This document shows positions 1-7,658 of a DNA stretch of 11,467 bases, in pieces (the first letter of the stretch is position 1; every line of letters starts with the position of its first letter). The stretch covers positions 1 through 11,467 of the forward strand of contig JAZLEZ010000058.1 in the NCBI GenBank assembly GCA_045615505.1. The letters run 5' to 3'. The notes beneath the pieces were generated by a model. The model was not told the origin of the DNA and ran no database searches. It saw nothing but the letters and a program-made list of their open reading frames with translations. Source of the DNA: JAZLEZ01 sp045615505 (GTDB lineage: Bacteria > Spirochaetota > Spirochaetia > Sphaerochaetales > Sphaerochaetaceae). Made by a program: the position numbers and the translations under genes.

Positions 1-13
1 TTATCGCTTTAAT

Positions 14-56
14 GTGCTAAAGTGCTAAACAACTCAAGCAGAGCTATAATTATAAT
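14..56 (+). promoter_or_regulatory. Candidate promoter region of the amino-acid ABC operon
   Basis: The leader holds two back-to-back TATAAT hexamers (45-50 and 51-56), either of which could be a -10 element. No good TTGACA-like -35 lies 16-18 bases upstream of either; at that position is part of a perfect tandem 8-base repeat, GTGCTAAA at 14-21 and 22-29. A weak promoter needing an activator at the repeat would fit, but this is inference. A Shine-Dalgarno AAGGAG (58-63) follows, 10 bases before the ATG at 74. Confidence 0.4.
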
Positions 57-73
57 TAAGGAGATTATATATT

Positions 74-859
74 ATGAAAAAAACATTATCAGTTTTATTA
101 ATTGCAGTAATCTGCAGTTTTGCAGTATTTGCTGCCGGCAAGAAAGAATCATTTGATTCAGATAAAGCTTATGTCATCAACAAAGGTACACTTGTTGTAG
201 GAATTACTGATTTTGCACCTATGGATTATATGGAAGGTGGAAAATGGGTCGGCTTTGATGCTGATTTAGCCAATGCATTTGCGGAAGAACTTGGTGTAAA
301 ATGCGAATTCATCGAAATCGATTGGGATTCAAAAACAATGGAACTTGAAAACAAGACAATCGATGTAGTATGGAACGGAATGACACTCACAGACGGAGTT
401 AAAGCAGCTATGGAAACATCCAATCCTTATTGTAACAATGCTCAGATCATTGTAGTAAACAGCAATTTGGCATCTAAAATCAAATCAGCTGAAGATGCTA
501 AAGAGCTACAATTTGCAGTAGAATCCGGGTCTGCAGGACAGGAAGTTGCACAGTCAATCGGATACAAATTCACAGCAGTCTCAACTCAGCAGGATGCTGT
601 AATGGAAGTTGCAGCCGGAACATCACAAGCTTGTATTATTGATTCACTTATGGCAGCTGCTATGGTCGGTCCGGGAACAAGCTATCCTAACCTTACATAT
701 ACAGTCGGTCTTACGGAAGAAGAATACGGTGCAGGTTTCAGAAAAGGTTCTGATTTAGCTTCTGCTCTTAATGACTTCTTCAAGAAATCATATAATGACG
801 GAACAATGATGAAAATAGCTGAAAAATACGGTACGCAGGCTTCTGTTATTCCTCAGTAA
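74..859 (+). CDS. Polar amino-acid ABC transporter substrate-binding protein
   Basis: This 261-residue protein is the periplasmic receptor of an amino-acid importer (SBP_bac_3 / PBPb family, usual length about 240-280). It begins with a signal peptide: KK at 2-3, a hydrophobic core at about 5-19, and a signal peptidase I-like V-F-A at 18-20. Cys14 is preceded by Ile and is a poor lipobox. The mature part shows LVVGITDFAPM (40-50), GFDADLANAFAEELG (60-74), DVVWNGMTLT (97-106), ESGSAGQ (150-156) and IIDSLMAA (188-195), where Asp190 matches the aspartate that usually holds the ligand amino group. The arginine usually found a few residues after GMTxT, which holds the ligand carboxylate, is not there; the segment reads DGVKAA (107-112). 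The permease and ATPase genes follow directly, so the three form one operon. The start is set by AAGGAG 10 bases upstream. The substrate cannot be named from sequence. Confidence 0.93.
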   Translation: MKKTLSVLLIAVICSFAVFAAGKKESFDSDKAYVINKGTLVVGITDFAPMDYMEGGKWVGFDADLANAFAEELGVKCEFIEIDWDSKTMELENKTIDVVWNGMTLTDGVKAAMETSNPYCNNAQIIVVNSNLASKIKSAEDAKELQFAVESGSAGQEVAQSIGYKFTAVSTQQDAVMEVAAGTSQACIIDSLMAAAMVGPGTSYPNLTYTVGLTEEEYGAGFRKGSDLASALNDFFKKSYNDGTMMKIAEKYGTQASVIPQ

Positions 860-871
860 TCGGAGAAATCG

Positions 872-1528
872 ATGATTAACGAAGTAATGCTCCAACTGAC
901 AGTCGGATTCTGGAAAACAATTCAGGTTTTCTTTCTGACATTGGTTGGGGCAATTCCGCTTGGCTTGATAATAACATTCGGGTCCATGAGCCGGTTCAAG
1001 CCATTGAAAACAATTGTTAAACTTATTGTCTGGATTGTGAGAGGTACTCCTCTCATGCTCCAGCTGATTGTTATTTACTACGGTCCGGGTCTTATATTCG
1101 GAACTAACATATGGGGTATGGGAACGAAAGGCCGTTTTATTGCTGTAATAGTAGCTTTCATATTCAACTATTCATGTTATTTTTCAGAAATTTACAGAGG
1201 TGGAATTGAAAGTATAAGTCAGGGACAATATGAAGCCGGACAAGTCTTGGGTCTAACGAAAAGACAGGTCTTTTACAAAGTTGTTCTTTTACAGGTTATC
1301 AAAAGAATAGTTCCCCCTATGGGAAATGAAATAATTACTTTGGTCAAAGATACATCAATCGCACGAGTTGTAGCCGTATATGAAATCATCTGGATGGGGC
1401 AATCATTCATTAAATCAAACGGTATAATCTGGCCTCTCTTTACAACTGGTGCTTATTACCTGATATTCAGTGGATTATTGACAATTCTTCTTTCAAAAAT
1501 TGAAAAGAAACTTGATTATTTCAAGTAG
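872..1528 (+). CDS. Polar amino-acid ABC transporter permease
   Basis: This 218-residue inner-membrane protein forms the channel of the importer (HisM/GlnP family, usual length about 210-240). Hydrophobic segments lie at roughly 15-38, 50-72, 88-106, 145-175 and 188-208, consistent with five membrane spans. The family motif RGTPLMLQL is at 58-66. The cytoplasmic EAA loop that docks the ATPase reads YEAGQVLGLTKRQVF at 120-134. A GGAG at 862-865 sits 6 bases before the ATG, and the gene begins 12 bases after the binding-protein stop, so it is co-transcribed and probably acts as a homodimer, since no second permease gene is present. Confidence 0.94.
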   Translation: MINEVMLQLTVGFWKTIQVFFLTLVGAIPLGLIITFGSMSRFKPLKTIVKLIVWIVRGTPLMLQLIVIYYGPGLIFGTNIWGMGTKGRFIAVIVAFIFNYSCYFSEIYRGGIESISQGQYEAGQVLGLTKRQVFYKVVLLQVIKRIVPPMGNEIITLVKDTSIARVVAVYEIIWMGQSFIKSNGIIWPLFTTGAYYLIFSGLLTILLSKIEKKLDYFK

Positions 1529-1536
1529 GATTTGTT

Positions 1537-2286
1537 ATGGCATTTTTAGAAGTAAACAATATACATAAATCTTTCAGAAACACATCAGTATTAAAAGGCG
1601 TAAGCTTTTCTCTAAATAAAGGAGAAGTTCTGGCAATAATAGGGTCTTCCGGAGGTGGAAAAACAACCCTACTCAGGTGTATAAACTTTCTTGAAACACC
1701 TGAAGAAGGAACAATTACAATTAACGGTGAAAAGATATTCGATGCAAAGAACAAGAATATGGACTCTGAGATTATAAGAAGAAACCGATTGAAATTAGGA
1801 TTGGTATTTCAGCAGTTCAATCTTTTCCCTCAATATACTGCATTGGAAAATCTGAAACTTGCACCAAGATTATTGAACAAATTCAACTCAGAAGATGATT
1901 TAAAAGATAAAGCAATTCAAATTCTGAAAAAAGTAGGACTTGAAGAAAAGGCAGACAGTTATCCTTGCCAGTTATCAGGCGGACAGCAACAACGAGTTGC
2001 AATAGCCAGAGCACTGATGATGGAACCGGATATTCTATGCTTTGACGAACCGACATCTGCTCTGGATCCTGAACTCACAGGAGAAGTGTTGAAAGTAATC
2101 AGAAGTCTGAAATCAAAAGACAGTACTATGATTATTGTTACCCATGAAATGCAATTTGCAAAAGATATTGCAGACAAAGTCATATTTCTGGATCAGGGAC
2201 AGATAGCAGTCGAAGGAAGCAGTTCTGAAGTATTCAGTTCCAAATCCAAAAGAATTAAATCATTTCTTGGGAAGTATTCAGAATAA
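1537..2286 (+). CDS. Polar amino-acid ABC transporter ATP-binding protein
   Basis: This 249-residue ATPase powers the importer (GlnQ/HisP family, usual length about 240-260). All nucleotide-binding elements are visible: Walker A GSSGGGKT (36-43), Q-loop at Gln92 in VFQQFNLFP, signature LSGGQQQR (146-153), Walker B ILCFDE (166-171) with catalytic Glu171, D-loop SALD after it, and switch His203 in VTHEM. The Walker A has SSGGG where the textbook form is PSGSG, which still keeps the essential Gly-Lys-Thr. AGGA at 1527-1530 overlaps the permease stop and lies 6 bases before the ATG. This is the last gene of the operon; its stop is 5 bases from the glnN stop on the other strand. Confidence 0.96.
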   Translation: MAFLEVNNIHKSFRNTSVLKGVSFSLNKGEVLAIIGSSGGGKTTLLRCINFLETPEEGTITINGEKIFDAKNKNMDSEIIRRNRLKLGLVFQQFNLFPQYTALENLKLAPRLLNKFNSEDDLKDKAIQILKKVGLEEKADSYPCQLSGGQQQRVAIARALMMEPDILCFDEPTSALDPELTGEVLKVIRSLKSKDSTMIIVTHEMQFAKDIADKVIFLDQGQIAVEGSSSEVFSSKSKRIKSFLGKYSE

Positions 2287-2291
2287 AAATA

Positions 2292-4376
2292 CTAAACGGA
2301 AAACAGCAGTTCCTCTATGGTTGGGAACGGCCAGTAATTCCGGCTCATATTGACTTCAAGATTCCCTGAAATATCTCTGATTTTATTCATAAGAGGAATA
2401 ATACTGTTGCTGTAGAATAAAGCACTTTCGTTTAAATCTGTAATATTCTTGGCTTTTTCGGAAAGAGTTCTGAGTTCATTTCCGCAGTCAAGCAACATAT
2501 TGATATACCTCTGAACTTTTTCAAGCTGTTTTGTTTCAGCAAGAGTATCGATTGAAATCGATACTTTTTTCTTATCTGATATACATCTTGCAACAGCTCC
2601 GGAAAATTCTATAGCTGACGGAATTATCTGTGTAAACAGCATTTCCATAAGAACATTTGCCTCAATATTTACGGTCTTACTATAATTATTGAGGATAATG
2701 GAAGTACGACTTTCCAATTCATGTTTGGTAAAAATACCGAAGTCTTCGAATAATTTTACATTTTTATCTTCAAGTAGGGCATTTGCTGCATAAGCAGTGC
2801 TCTTATAATATTTCAGACCACGATTTTTTGCTTCTTCAATCCATTCTTCTGAATAGTTATTTCCATTGAATACAATACGCTTATGTTGCTCGTAAGTATT
2901 TTTTACAAGACGAGTTACATCTAAATCAAAGTTTGATGAATTCTCAAGTATATCGGCAAATTGACTCAAAGATTCAGCTACAGCAGTATTGATTACAACA
3001 TTCGGTTCTGAAGCATTTAACTGAGAACCGAGCATTCTGAACTCAAATTTTGAGCCTGTAAAAGCAACGGGACTTGTTCTGTTTCTGTCAGAACCGTCTT
3101 TAGGGAGATTGGGAAGAACATGAACACCGAATCCTATTTCTTCTTTTTTTCTCTTTGTGTCCGAACCCGGAGTAATTGATTCAAACAAATTCGTAAGATC
3201 ATCGCCAAGGTAAATACTGACAACCGCAGGTGGAGCCTCGGATCCGCCGAGACGGCAATCATTGGAAGGACTGGATGAAACGCAACTTAAAAGGTCATGA
3301 TATTCATCAACAGCCTTAATTACTGCACAGGTCAAAAGAAGAAACAAAGAATTCTGTTTGAAGGTCTCTCCCGGCTCAAAAAGATTCATGCCGGTATCCG
3401 TTGTCAGAGACCAGTTATTATGTTTTCCGCTTCCGTTTATTCCCTCAAAAGGTTTTTCATGGAGAATACAGGCAAGATTCATTGAATCGGCAACTTTCTT
3501 CATTTCCTCCATTATTACAAGATTTCTGTCAACTGATAGATTTACAGTTGAGAATATTGAAGCCAATTCATGCTGTGCAGGCGCTGTTTCGTTATGTTCA
3601 GTCTTTGCAGGTATGCCGTATTTCCAAAGAATCTCATTAAGAGCCTTCATATATTCATTGATGCGGGGTTTTATTGCTCCGAAATAATGATCATCCAATT
3701 CCTGCCCCTTGGATGATTTTGCACCTACAAGAGTCCTTCCGCAAAATTGAAGATCTTTTCTCTTTAGAAAAAGGTTCTTATCAATCAGAAAATACTCCTG
3801 TTCAAGACCCACATTGGCACTGACATGTTCAACTGATTTAAAACCGAATAATTTCAGTATTCTGAGTGCCTGAGTGTTCAGTACTTCCATTGATTTTAAT
3901 AAAGGAGTCTTTTTATCAAGTACTTCCCCTCCGTAAGAACAGAATGCTGTAGGAATGCAAAGTGTTTTCTCTTTGATGAAAGCAAAACTGGTCGGATCCC
4001 ATGCAGTATAACCTCTTGCCTCAAATGTTGCCCTGAGACCTCCGGAAGGAAAAGATGATGCATCAGGCTCCCCTTTTATCAGCTCTTTTCCGGAAAAAGC
4101 AAGAATCATAGTACCGTCTTTTTGAGTGGAAATAAAACTATCATGTTTCTCTGCAGTGAGACCTGTCATTGGCTGGAACCAGTGAGTATAATGAGTTGCT
4201 CCGTTTTCTATAGCCCAGTCTTTCATTGCATTTGCAACAACATTGGCTATGTTTATATCAATATCATGTCCGAGTCTGATTGTATCTTTCAGGAGATTGT
4301 ATGTTTCAGAAGGTAATCTCTGTTTCATAACCTTATCATCAAATACCAAAGAACCGTAAATTTCTGTCAAATCCAT
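2292..4376 (-). CDS. glnN: Glutamine synthetase type III (GlnN)
   Basis: The enzyme makes glutamine from glutamate, ammonia and ATP in the cytoplasm. The size (694 residues from the chosen start) and motifs are those of the long type III enzyme, not the ~450-residue type I. Numbered from the upstream ATG at 4388, motifs include LTEIYGSLVFDD (7-18), THYTHWFQPMTG (65-76), FPSGGLRATFEARGY (113-127), VGLEQEYF (193-200) with probable metal-binding glutamates, EHNETAPAQHE (264-274), NGSGKHNNWS (318-327) and NDCRLGGSEAPP (376-387), followed by an R-N-R-T-S-P and FEFRMLGSQ region (435-456). I prefer the ATG at 4376: a GGAG at 4386-4383 lies 6 bases before it, while the ATG at 4388 overlaps that site and has no clear Shine-Dalgarno sequence of its own. 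No PII gene is next to it. It is divergent from the TAXI operon and convergent with the ABC operon. Confidence 0.97.
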   Translation of the reverse strand: MDLTEIYGSLVFDDKVMKQRLPSETYNLLKDTIRLGHDIDINIANVVANAMKDWAIENGATHYTHWFQPMTGLTAEKHDSFISTQKDGTMILAFSGKELIKGEPDASSFPSGGLRATFEARGYTAWDPTSFAFIKEKTLCIPTAFCSYGGEVLDKKTPLLKSMEVLNTQALRILKLFGFKSVEHVSANVGLEQEYFLIDKNLFLKRKDLQFCGRTLVGAKSSKGQELDDHYFGAIKPRINEYMKALNEILWKYGIPAKTEHNETAPAQHELASIFSTVNLSVDRNLVIMEEMKKVADSMNLACILHEKPFEGINGSGKHNNWSLTTDTGMNLFEPGETFKQNSLFLLLTCAVIKAVDEYHDLLSCVSSSPSNDCRLGGSEAPPAVVSIYLGDDLTNLFESITPGSDTKRKKEEIGFGVHVLPNLPKDGSDRNRTSPVAFTGSKFEFRMLGSQLNASEPNVVINTAVAESLSQFADILENSSNFDLDVTRLVKNTYEQHKRIVFNGNNYSEEWIEEAKNRGLKYYKSTAYAANALLEDKNVKLFEDFGIFTKHELESRTSIILNNYSKTVNIEANVLMEMLFTQIIPSAIEFSGAVARCISDKKKVSISIDTLAETKQLEKVQRYINMLLDCGNELRTLSEKAKNITDLNESALFYSNSIIPLMNKIRDISGNLEVNMSRNYWPFPTIEELLFSV

Positions 4377-4386
4377 AAAATACTCC
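4374..4386 (-). promoter_or_regulatory. Ribosome binding site that sets the glnN start
   Basis: Read on the minus strand this is GGAG (4386-4383), six bases, then ATG (4376-4374). The GGAG overlaps the upstream in-frame ATG at 4388-4386, so that ATG is probably not the main start and the real protein lacks the first four residues (MEYF). Confidence 0.65.
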
Positions 4387-4388
4387 AT

Positions 4389-4629
4389 ATATGTTTACTT
4401 TCTTTTAGGTTAGTATAAAACTTTTGTAAAAAATTAAGAATACATTACCGTTAGAAATTTATTAAATTATGCTAAAAATATAATTGCATCATATCATGTG
4501 ATTACTTATCTTTTATTATGTTTCATTATACAATACGATAATCTGTAATTTATTTTATAATATTTCCCTTTAATAATATGTTTTTTTTAATCAATTAAGT
4601 CATAATAGCGTTACACGGAGGAAATAATC
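4389..4629. promoter_or_regulatory. AT-rich divergent intergenic region between glnN and the TAXI operon
   Basis: The 241 bases between the two divergent genes are very AT-rich and hold no ORF of note. On the plus strand a perfect TATAAT (4556-4561) is the best -10 for the TAXI operon, giving a leader of about 60 bases that includes a run of eight T (4581-4588); no convincing -35 precedes it. A second weaker -10-like CATAAT is at 4601-4606. GGAGG (4617-4621) lies 8 bases before the TAXI ATG. No riboswitch-like fold or clear operator palindrome stands out. Confidence 0.45.
4412..4417 (-). promoter_or_regulatory. Candidate -10 element for glnN
   Basis: On the minus strand this reads TATACT (five of six matches to TATAAT), placing transcription start near 4405 and leaving a leader of about 30 bases before the ATG at 4376. 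The -35 position, 17 bases upstream, reads TTCTTA and is a poor match. I see no sigma-54-type GG-N10-GC element, which would have suggested nitrogen control by that route. Confidence 0.3.
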
Positions 4630-5616
4630 ATGAAGAAAATAACATCAGTTCTTATTATTTCAGTACTAGTAATCTCCAGCATCTGTTTTATCAGTTGCTC
4701 AAAGAATGATTCTGCAACAGAATCATCAAAAAAAGTTGAAACTTCTTTTCTGAGTATGGCTACAGGCGGTACTGGCGGTACATATTATGCTTTGGGTGCT
4801 GACCTTGCAAACATGTTCAGTAAGATTGTTGAAAATGTTGAATGTACAGCTTCCATCGGAAACGGAAGTGCTTCCAACATCAGAGAACTTGCATCAGGTG
4901 ATGCAGATCTTGCTTTCTCACAGAATGATGTAGCAACTTATGCATGGAAAGGAATCGAATCCTTCCAAGGTGAACAGATTCAGGCTTTCGGGGTAATCGG
5001 AAATCTCTATCCTGAAGTAGTTCAGGCTGCCTTCTGTGACAACACCGGAATTACCTCAATCAATGATTTCAAAGGAAGAAGAATTTCTATCGGTGCAGCA
5101 GGCAGCGGAGTATATCAGTCTGTTCTCGATTTCCTTGCAGCAAACAATATGACACTCAATGATATTGATCCTCAATACCTTTCATTTGCAGAAAGTGCTG
5201 ATGCTATCAAGAACGGTCAGATTGATGCAGCTTTTGTAACAGCAGGTATTCCCAACCCGTCAATACAGGATCTTGCAGCAACAAGAGATATTGAGATGCT
5301 TTCACTTTCTGATGAGGCAATAAAATCTCTTTGTGCTTCAAAACCTTATGTTCCGTACACAATCAAGGCCGGAACTTATAAAAATCAGGATAAAGATGCA
5401 AATACAGTAGCTATCAATGCACTTCTTCTTGCAGCAAAAGAACTTGATGAAGATATTGTTTACAACCTGACTAAAGCTATTTACGAATCTACAAGTGTTC
5501 TGACACATGACAAGGCAAATGATATTTCAATAAATACTGCACTTGATGGTTTTGATCTTACAATGCTCCATCCGGGTGCAGCAAAATATTATAAAGAAAA
5601 AGGTCTTATTAAATAA
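4630..5616 (+). CDS. TAXI-family TRAP transporter solute-binding lipoprotein
   Basis: This 328-residue protein is the extracytoplasmic receptor of a TRAP transporter of the TAXI type. The N-terminus is a lipoprotein signal: KK, hydrophobic stretch to about 20, and F-I-S-C with Cys23 as probable lipid-anchored residue, followed by a polar Ser/Asn/Glu/Lys linker. The mature part has the family opening ATGGTGGTYYALGADLANMF (44-63), then NIRELASGDADLAFSQNDVA (83-102), and IDAAFVTAGIP in the second half. Length fits the family (about 310-350). Some TAXI proteins were solved with glutamate- or glutamine-like ligands, so an amino- or dicarboxylic acid substrate is possible, but the sequence does not fix it. 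A strong GGAGG sets the start. The permease gene follows 5 bases after the stop. Confidence 0.95.
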   Translation: MKKITSVLIISVLVISSICFISCSKNDSATESSKKVETSFLSMATGGTGGTYYALGADLANMFSKIVENVECTASIGNGSASNIRELASGDADLAFSQNDVATYAWKGIESFQGEQIQAFGVIGNLYPEVVQAAFCDNTGITSINDFKGRRISIGAAGSGVYQSVLDFLAANNMTLNDIDPQYLSFAESADAIKNGQIDAAFVTAGIPNPSIQDLAATRDIEMLSLSDEAIKSLCASKPYVPYTIKAGTYKNQDKDANTVAINALLLAAKELDEDIVYNLTKAIYESTSVLTHDKANDISINTALDGFDLTMLHPGAAKYYKEKGLIK

Positions 5617-5621
5617 AAATT

Positions 5622-7658
5622 ATGGCAGATACCATTTCCAAAGAAGAACTCCAGCAGGTACTGGAAAAATATGACAAAGATTCTTCAACAAGAATATTTA
5701 CAGATTGCAGAAAGACAATTCTTTCTGCAATCTGCGTTGTTTTCTCAATTATCCAGCTTTATGCTGCATTTACAGGAAGAATTCCGAATACACAGCTCAG
5801 ACCTTTACATCTGAGTTTTGTAATGACATTGGCATATCTTCTCTATCCGGCTTCAAAATCACTGAAGAAAAACAAACTTCCTTGGTATGATGTTGTTTTG
5901 GCATTTCTTTCAATGGCTTGCTGTCTTTATATAGCGGTACAGCATATTGAAATTGCAAACAGATACGGAAAAGTTTTTCAACCCGGTCAGGCAGGATATT
6001 CAATATATGTTACGGATCTGATAGTAGGAGCATTGCTTATTCTGCTTCTGACTGAAATATGCAGAAGAGTTGTAGGCTACCCTATTTTGTGTGTTGCAAC
6101 AGTATTTGTCTTATACGGGCTGTTTGCAAATCATTTTCCTGGATTTCTTGCCAGAAAGGCTATAAAACTTACTAAAGTAATTACAACACTCGTTTACAGT
6201 ACGGAAGGAATTATGGGTACACCGCTTGGAGCTTCTGCTTCGTTTATCTTCCTTTTTGTTCTGTTCGGGTCATTTCTTGATGCTACAAAAGTAGGACAAT
6301 TCTTCATTGATTTTGCTAATTCAATTGCAGGCTCAAGAAGAGGCGGTCCTGCAAAAGTAAGCGTTCTTTCAAGTGCTTTGATGGGAACAGTATCCGGTTC
6401 TTCAGTTGCAAATACCGTGGGAACAGGTTCCTTTACAATTCCGATGATGAAAAAACTCGGATACCGCGGTGAATTTGCCGGTGCAGTTGAAGCTGCAGCA
6501 TCTACAGGCGGACAGATTATGCCTCCTGTAATGGGCGCAGCAGCATTCCTTATGGCAGAATCTGTAGGTGTAAGCTATACGGAAGTTGTAAAAGCAGCTG
6601 TTATACCTGCAATACTGTATTTTACAGGTATTTGGATTATCATTGATTTGGAAGCAAGAAAATACAATCTGAAAGGGCTGGACAAAAAAAATCTTCCTGT
6701 GTTTAAAGAAATATTCGTAAACCAAGGATACCTTATAATTCCGCTTATTGTCATAATTTATTTTCTCTGTTCGGGATACACACCTATTTATTCTGCTCTT
6801 ATCGGTATCATGACAAGTGTTTTATGCGGTCTTGCCAGAAGAATTCATGCAACTGTTGCAAAAAATAAAAACGGTAAAATCATTTATGAGCAGACTGATG
6901 AAAACATCAAGCAGGTTTTCAAAAGCTTTGGTAATGATATCATTTCTTCTCTTGAGAACGGTGCTAAAAGTGTAATTAGTGTTGCAATTGCCTGCGCAGT
7001 TGCAGGAATCATTGTAGGAATGATTACCCTTACAGGTCTTGGACAGAAACTTGGTAACGGTCTGATTGATCTTGCAAACGGTAGTAAACTGTTTACACTT
7101 TTGCTTACCATGCTTGCCTCAATCATTCTGGGCATGGGTGTTCCTACTACTGCAAATTATCTTATAACTTCAACCGTTATGGCTCCTGCAGTAATGAAAA
7201 TAATGGGCTGTAATATGCTTACTGCTCATATGTTCACATTCTACTTCGGAATAGTTGCAGACATTACTCCTCCTGTAGCACTTGCAGCTATGGCCGGAAG
7301 TGCAATAGCAAAATCCGATCCTATGAAAACTGGTGTAAATGCAGTAAAGCTTGCAATAGCAGCATTTATTATTCCTTATATGTTTGTATTTAACGAAAAA
7401 ATGCTCATGATTGATGCAACAGGATTTGATGTAGTAAGAATTGCACTTACAGCAGTAATAGGAATGTTCGGAATAGGAATGGCTCTTGAAGGATTCTTCA
7501 AAACAAAGTGTTCAATTATAGAGATAATACTTGCTGGTGTCGGAGGTCTTCTTCTGATAGAAGCAGGTCTTGTGACAGATATAATAGGAATACTGCTTGT
7601 AATCTGTGTTGTTTTATTCAACAGAAAAAAAGCTAAGAAATTTTCAACAAATGATTGA
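5622..7658 (+). CDS. TRAP transporter permease, fused small and large subunits (TAXI type)
   Basis: This 678-residue inner-membrane protein is the ion-coupled permease that works with the lipoprotein before it. An N-terminal part with about four membrane spans (about 32-50, 62-78, 90-108, 130-148) corresponds to the DctQ-like subunit; the rest is the DctM-like core. Core motifs include GSFLDATKVGQFF (216-228), SRRGGPAKVSVLSSALMGT (238-256), SGSSVANTVGTGSFTIP (258-274), GGQIMPPVMGAAAF (296-309), GMGVPTTANYL (504-514) and ADITPPVALAAMAGSA (546-561); the paired TPP/MPP loops are the re-entrant ion and substrate sites of this family. The length is normal for fused TAXI permeases. No Shine-Dalgarno sequence precedes the ATG (the upstream bases are AAATT after the lipoprotein stop), so translation probably depends on coupling with the upstream gene. 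Its last 26 bases overlap the end of the YaiI-family gene on the other strand. Confidence 0.95.
   Translation: MADTISKEELQQVLEKYDKDSSTRIFTDCRKTILSAICVVFSIIQLYAAFTGRIPNTQLRPLHLSFVMTLAYLLYPASKSLKKNKLPWYDVVLAFLSMACCLYIAVQHIEIANRYGKVFQPGQAGYSIYVTDLIVGALLILLLTEICRRVVGYPILCVATVFVLYGLFANHFPGFLARKAIKLTKVITTLVYSTEGIMGTPLGASASFIFLFVLFGSFLDATKVGQFFIDFANSIAGSRRGGPAKVSVLSSALMGTVSGSSVANTVGTGSFTIPMMKKLGYRGEFAGAVEAAASTGGQIMPPVMGAAAFLMAESVGVSYTEVVKAAVIPAILYFTGIWIIIDLEARKYNLKGLDKKNLPVFKEIFVNQGYLIIPLIVIIYFLCSGYTPIYSALIGIMTSVLCGLARRIHATVAKNKNGKIIYEQTDENIKQVFKSFGNDIISSLENGAKSVISVAIACAVAGIIVGMITLTGLGQKLGNGLIDLANGSKLFTLLLTMLASIILGMGVPTTANYLITSTVMAPAVMKIMGCNMLTAHMFTFYFGIVADITPPVALAAMAGSAIAKSDPMKTGVNAVKLAIAAFIIPYMFVFNEKMLMIDATGFDVVRIALTAVIGMFGIGMALEGFFKTKCSIIEIILAGVGGLLLIEAGLVTDIIGILLVICVVLFNRKKAKKFSTND

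Noticed and set aside
1642..1665. Unusual Walker A (GSSGGGKT) in the ABC ATPase
   Set aside because: All essential residues are present and similar variants occur in polar amino-acid ATPases, so I see no sign of lost function.
3358..3687. Overlapping plus-strand open frames opposite glnN
   Set aside because: They overlap each other and the conserved catalytic region of glnN, and no start site is supported.
4480..4512. TTGCAT, 17 bases, TATCTT as a promoter for the TAXI operon, and TGTGAT as a CRP-like half site
   Set aside because: The -10 is poor and there is no matching second half site; in such AT-rich DNA these occur by chance.
6402..6725. 107-codon open frame on the minus strand opposite the TRAP permease
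   Set aside because: Its Cys-, Phe- and Tyr-rich composition is what the reverse of membrane-protein codons gives; no motif and no promoter seen.
7597..7632. T-run after the YaiI-family stop on the minus strand as a terminator
   Set aside because: Seven T follow the stop, but no stable stem comes just before them; a 4-base TCAA/TTGA stem is too weak.
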